64,000 nt of DNA from Bradyrhizobium sp. CCGB01 (GTDB taxonomy: Bacteria > Pseudomonadota > Alphaproteobacteria > Rhizobiales > Xanthobacteraceae): contig NZ_JANADK010000001.1 in the NCBI RefSeq assembly GCF_024199795.1, positions 6,138,001-6,202,000 of the forward strand, given 5' to 3'. How positions within the stretch are numbered: position 1 is the first letter of the stretch; every line of letters begins with the position of its first letter. Both the position numbers and the translations under genes were made by a program. Of the stretch, positions 62,608 through 64,000 are shown piece after piece. The notes under the pieces are model-generated. The model worked only from the letters and a program-made list of their open reading frames with translations, made no database searches and was not told the origin of the DNA.

Positions 62608-63768
62608 TCACTCGACCCGCGCCAGCACGGCGAGCTTGCGGATGCCCTTGTTGCGGTAGGCGTCGAGGAACGCGTAGTAGTCCTTGAACGACACGCAGCC
62701 GTTGGAATCGCCGTTCGGGCCGAGCATGAAGGTGTGGGCGAGCAGGCCGTCGCGGCCGTAGATCGCGCTCTCGCCGCCGATCGGGGTCAAGCGTAGCGCC
62801 GGCACGCCGTGGAACAGCGCCTCGCGCGGCTTCAGCGTATAGATATGCGGCGGCGTCACCCCGCGCATGCGGACCCGCGAGGAACGCGGATCGTCGAGAT
62901 TGGAGCCGAGGCCGGAATGCGCCTCGAGCTTGGTGCCGTCGGGCAGGTAAACCGTCTTGGCGGTGATGTCATAGACCGCGGTGTCGCGTTCATAGGGCGC
63001 CGAACCGCCGAGCATCGGGTTCTGCTCCTTCGGCGCGATCGACGCGGTCACGCTGGCATCGGCGGAGGCGTAAGCGAGCAGCCCGCCGGACGGCTCACGC
63101 TTGCCCCAGAGCTTTTCGACCATCGACTGGCGCGGTCCGGTGATCGACATCACCGCGGCCTTGGCGCGATCGGCAAACGATTTTGGCTTTGCTTCGGGCG
63201 CCGGCACGATCTCGGCCGGATCGGCCGAGGCCAGCTGCACCGGCGCGTCGGCGCCGCGCTTGCCCCTGGCAGCATCCGCAACCTTCTCAGTGACCTTCGC
63301 CGCGGCAGGCTTCAGCACTTCCGCGACCTTCGCGATCACGCCTTGCTTCGGCGCGTCCTTGGCCACAGCAACCTGGGCTGCGGGTGCAGCGCTCGCCGCA
63401 TTGGACGCCACGCCCTGCGTCGCAGCCGCGGCAAAGCGCTCGTTGAACATCTCGCGGGAGATCGGAGCGGCGACCTGCAACCGGTCGGGCAACAACGCAA
63501 AGGTTTCGTTGATGGCCTCGCCGGCCTCGCGCAGCGCCACCCTGGGCGCTCGCTTGATCACGGGCTCGTCGTAGCCAATGCTGCCGACGGTCGGATAGAC
63601 GCTGGCGCCGAACACGTTGCTGTAGATGGTCCAGCCGGCGCCGATCACGGCGCAGCCGATCGCCGCGGCGCCAAGCCAATTGGTCGCAGTCATTTTCCGG
63701 GAAGGCTTCCGATATGAATTCTTGGACTTCCGTGCCGCGTTACTCTGCGCAGCGATACTCGTACTCAT
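62608..63768 (-). CDS. Tlde1/DUF2778 L,D-transpeptidase-like protein
   Basis: 386 residues: one N-terminal transmembrane segment (~30-50, WLGAAAIGCAVIGAGWTIYSN), a long Ala/Lys-rich linker (~100-210), and a C-terminal DUF2778 domain in which the catalytic pair lies in AHTFMLGPNGDSNGCVSFKDY (His and Cys). Proteins with this domain include the T6SS effector Tlde1, which cuts or exchanges peptidoglycan stem peptides; membrane-anchored housekeeping versions are common in rhizobia. ATG 63768 (MSTSIAAQSN) is preferred to a 55-residue extension. Terminated by the hairpin at 62558. Confidence 0.82.
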   Translation of the reverse strand: MSTSIAAQSNAARKSKNSYRKPSRKMTATNWLGAAAIGCAVIGAGWTIYSNVFGASVYPTVGSIGYDEPVIKRAPRVALREAGEAINETFALLPDRLQVAAPISREMFNERFAAAATQGVASNAASAAPAAQVAVAKDAPKQGVIAKVAEVLKPAAAKVTEKVADAARGKRGADAPVQLASADPAEIVPAPEAKPKSFADRAKAAVMSITGPRQSMVEKLWGKREPSGGLLAYASADASVTASIAPKEQNPMLGGSAPYERDTAVYDITAKTVYLPDGTKLEAHSGLGSNLDDPRSSRVRMRGVTPPHIYTLKPREALFHGVPALRLTPIGGESAIYGRDGLLAHTFMLGPNGDSNGCVSFKDYYAFLDAYRNKGIRKLAVLARVE

Positions 63769-64000
63769 TCGCCTTGCGTCCAGGACGGTGTCACTCAGTC
63801 CCCCTTCGAAGTGCCGCTGGTCACGATCCGGGACCAGCATCTCGCAGGAGGTCGGAGCGTCATTAAGGCGACTTTTAGTTAAATGCGGATTAAGTTCGGG
63901 CGGATATGGGGCGGCGCGTTCACGCTGTCCCATTTCGAGAAAAAAGTCCGCAGAACTACGGACTTAGGCGGGTCTGTTAACTATAATTCTCGGCCGGATC

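Overview
The window is chromosomal DNA from a GC-rich alphaproteobacterium, most likely Bradyrhizobium or a close Bradyrhizobiaceae relative. The evidence is the dense high-GC coding, small Bradyrhizobium-type proteins (DUF3126, Usg, CHCC zinc finger, Rmf-like), HrcA/CIRCE control of groESL, many peptide and amide catabolic genes, and short intergenic palindromes of the kinds that litter these genomes (GTCGTCCCCGCG..., CGTCATTGCGAG..., CCTCATCCTGAGG...). I see no phage, transposase, integrase, CRISPR array or plasmid origin.

Layout. 1-1.7 kb: the end of a polyamine-type ABC permease pair and an Asp/Glu-hydantoin racemase. 1.8-9 kb: small secreted or membrane proteins, a gamma-carbonic anhydrase, a PaaI thioesterase and cysE. 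9-13.5 kb: an alpha/beta hydrolase, an unknown 382-aa protein, a CHCC zinc finger, an FAD monooxygenase, a lipoprotein and tRNA-Leu(UAA). 13.5-15.7 kb: a leftward TetR-SDR-methyltransferase unit whose last gene carries a frameshift. 15.8-23.4 kb: polytopic envelope-glycan-type proteins (two tandem GT87-like genes and one GT39) and a Bcr-type MFS pump. 23.6-37.5 kb: a peptide-uptake and catabolism island with two tandem substrate-binding proteins, DppB, DppC and a fused DppD-DppF ATPase, plus M20, M81 and M20 peptidases, an amidase and a crotonase. 37.6-43.4 kb: quinone oxidoreductase, DsbA-fold isomerase, GST, a MetE-like methyltransferase, xanthine phosphoribosyltransferase and a CinA-type domain. 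43.6-49.5 kb: a circularly permuted ATP-grasp, alpha-E, transglutaminase and proteasome-like Anbu peptidase cluster, with a flavin monooxygenase-like gene and an AhpD-like gene inserted. 49.6-54.2 kb: SDR, MFS, nucleoside transporter, cupin and Usg. 54.4-56.6 kb: groES-groEL with a sigma32-like promoter and a CIRCE operator. 56.7-59.3 kb: lepB, then a slipin (SPFH/band-7) gene preceded on the same strand by two abutting tRNA-like sequences. 59.4-64 kb: LysR, isochorismatase, GST, SDR and a Tlde1/DUF2778 L,D-transpeptidase-like protein.

Two systems stand out. The slipin with its upstream tRNA-like RNAs looks like the SPFH/band-7 plus tRNA-like RNA module described in association with bacterial RNA-repair loci, but here no RtcB, RtcA or RtcR is in view. 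The Anbu/ATP-grasp/alpha-E/transglutaminase cluster matches a predicted peptide-ligation and peptide-cleavage system, with two redox-type genes interposed behind their own hairpin-controlled start.
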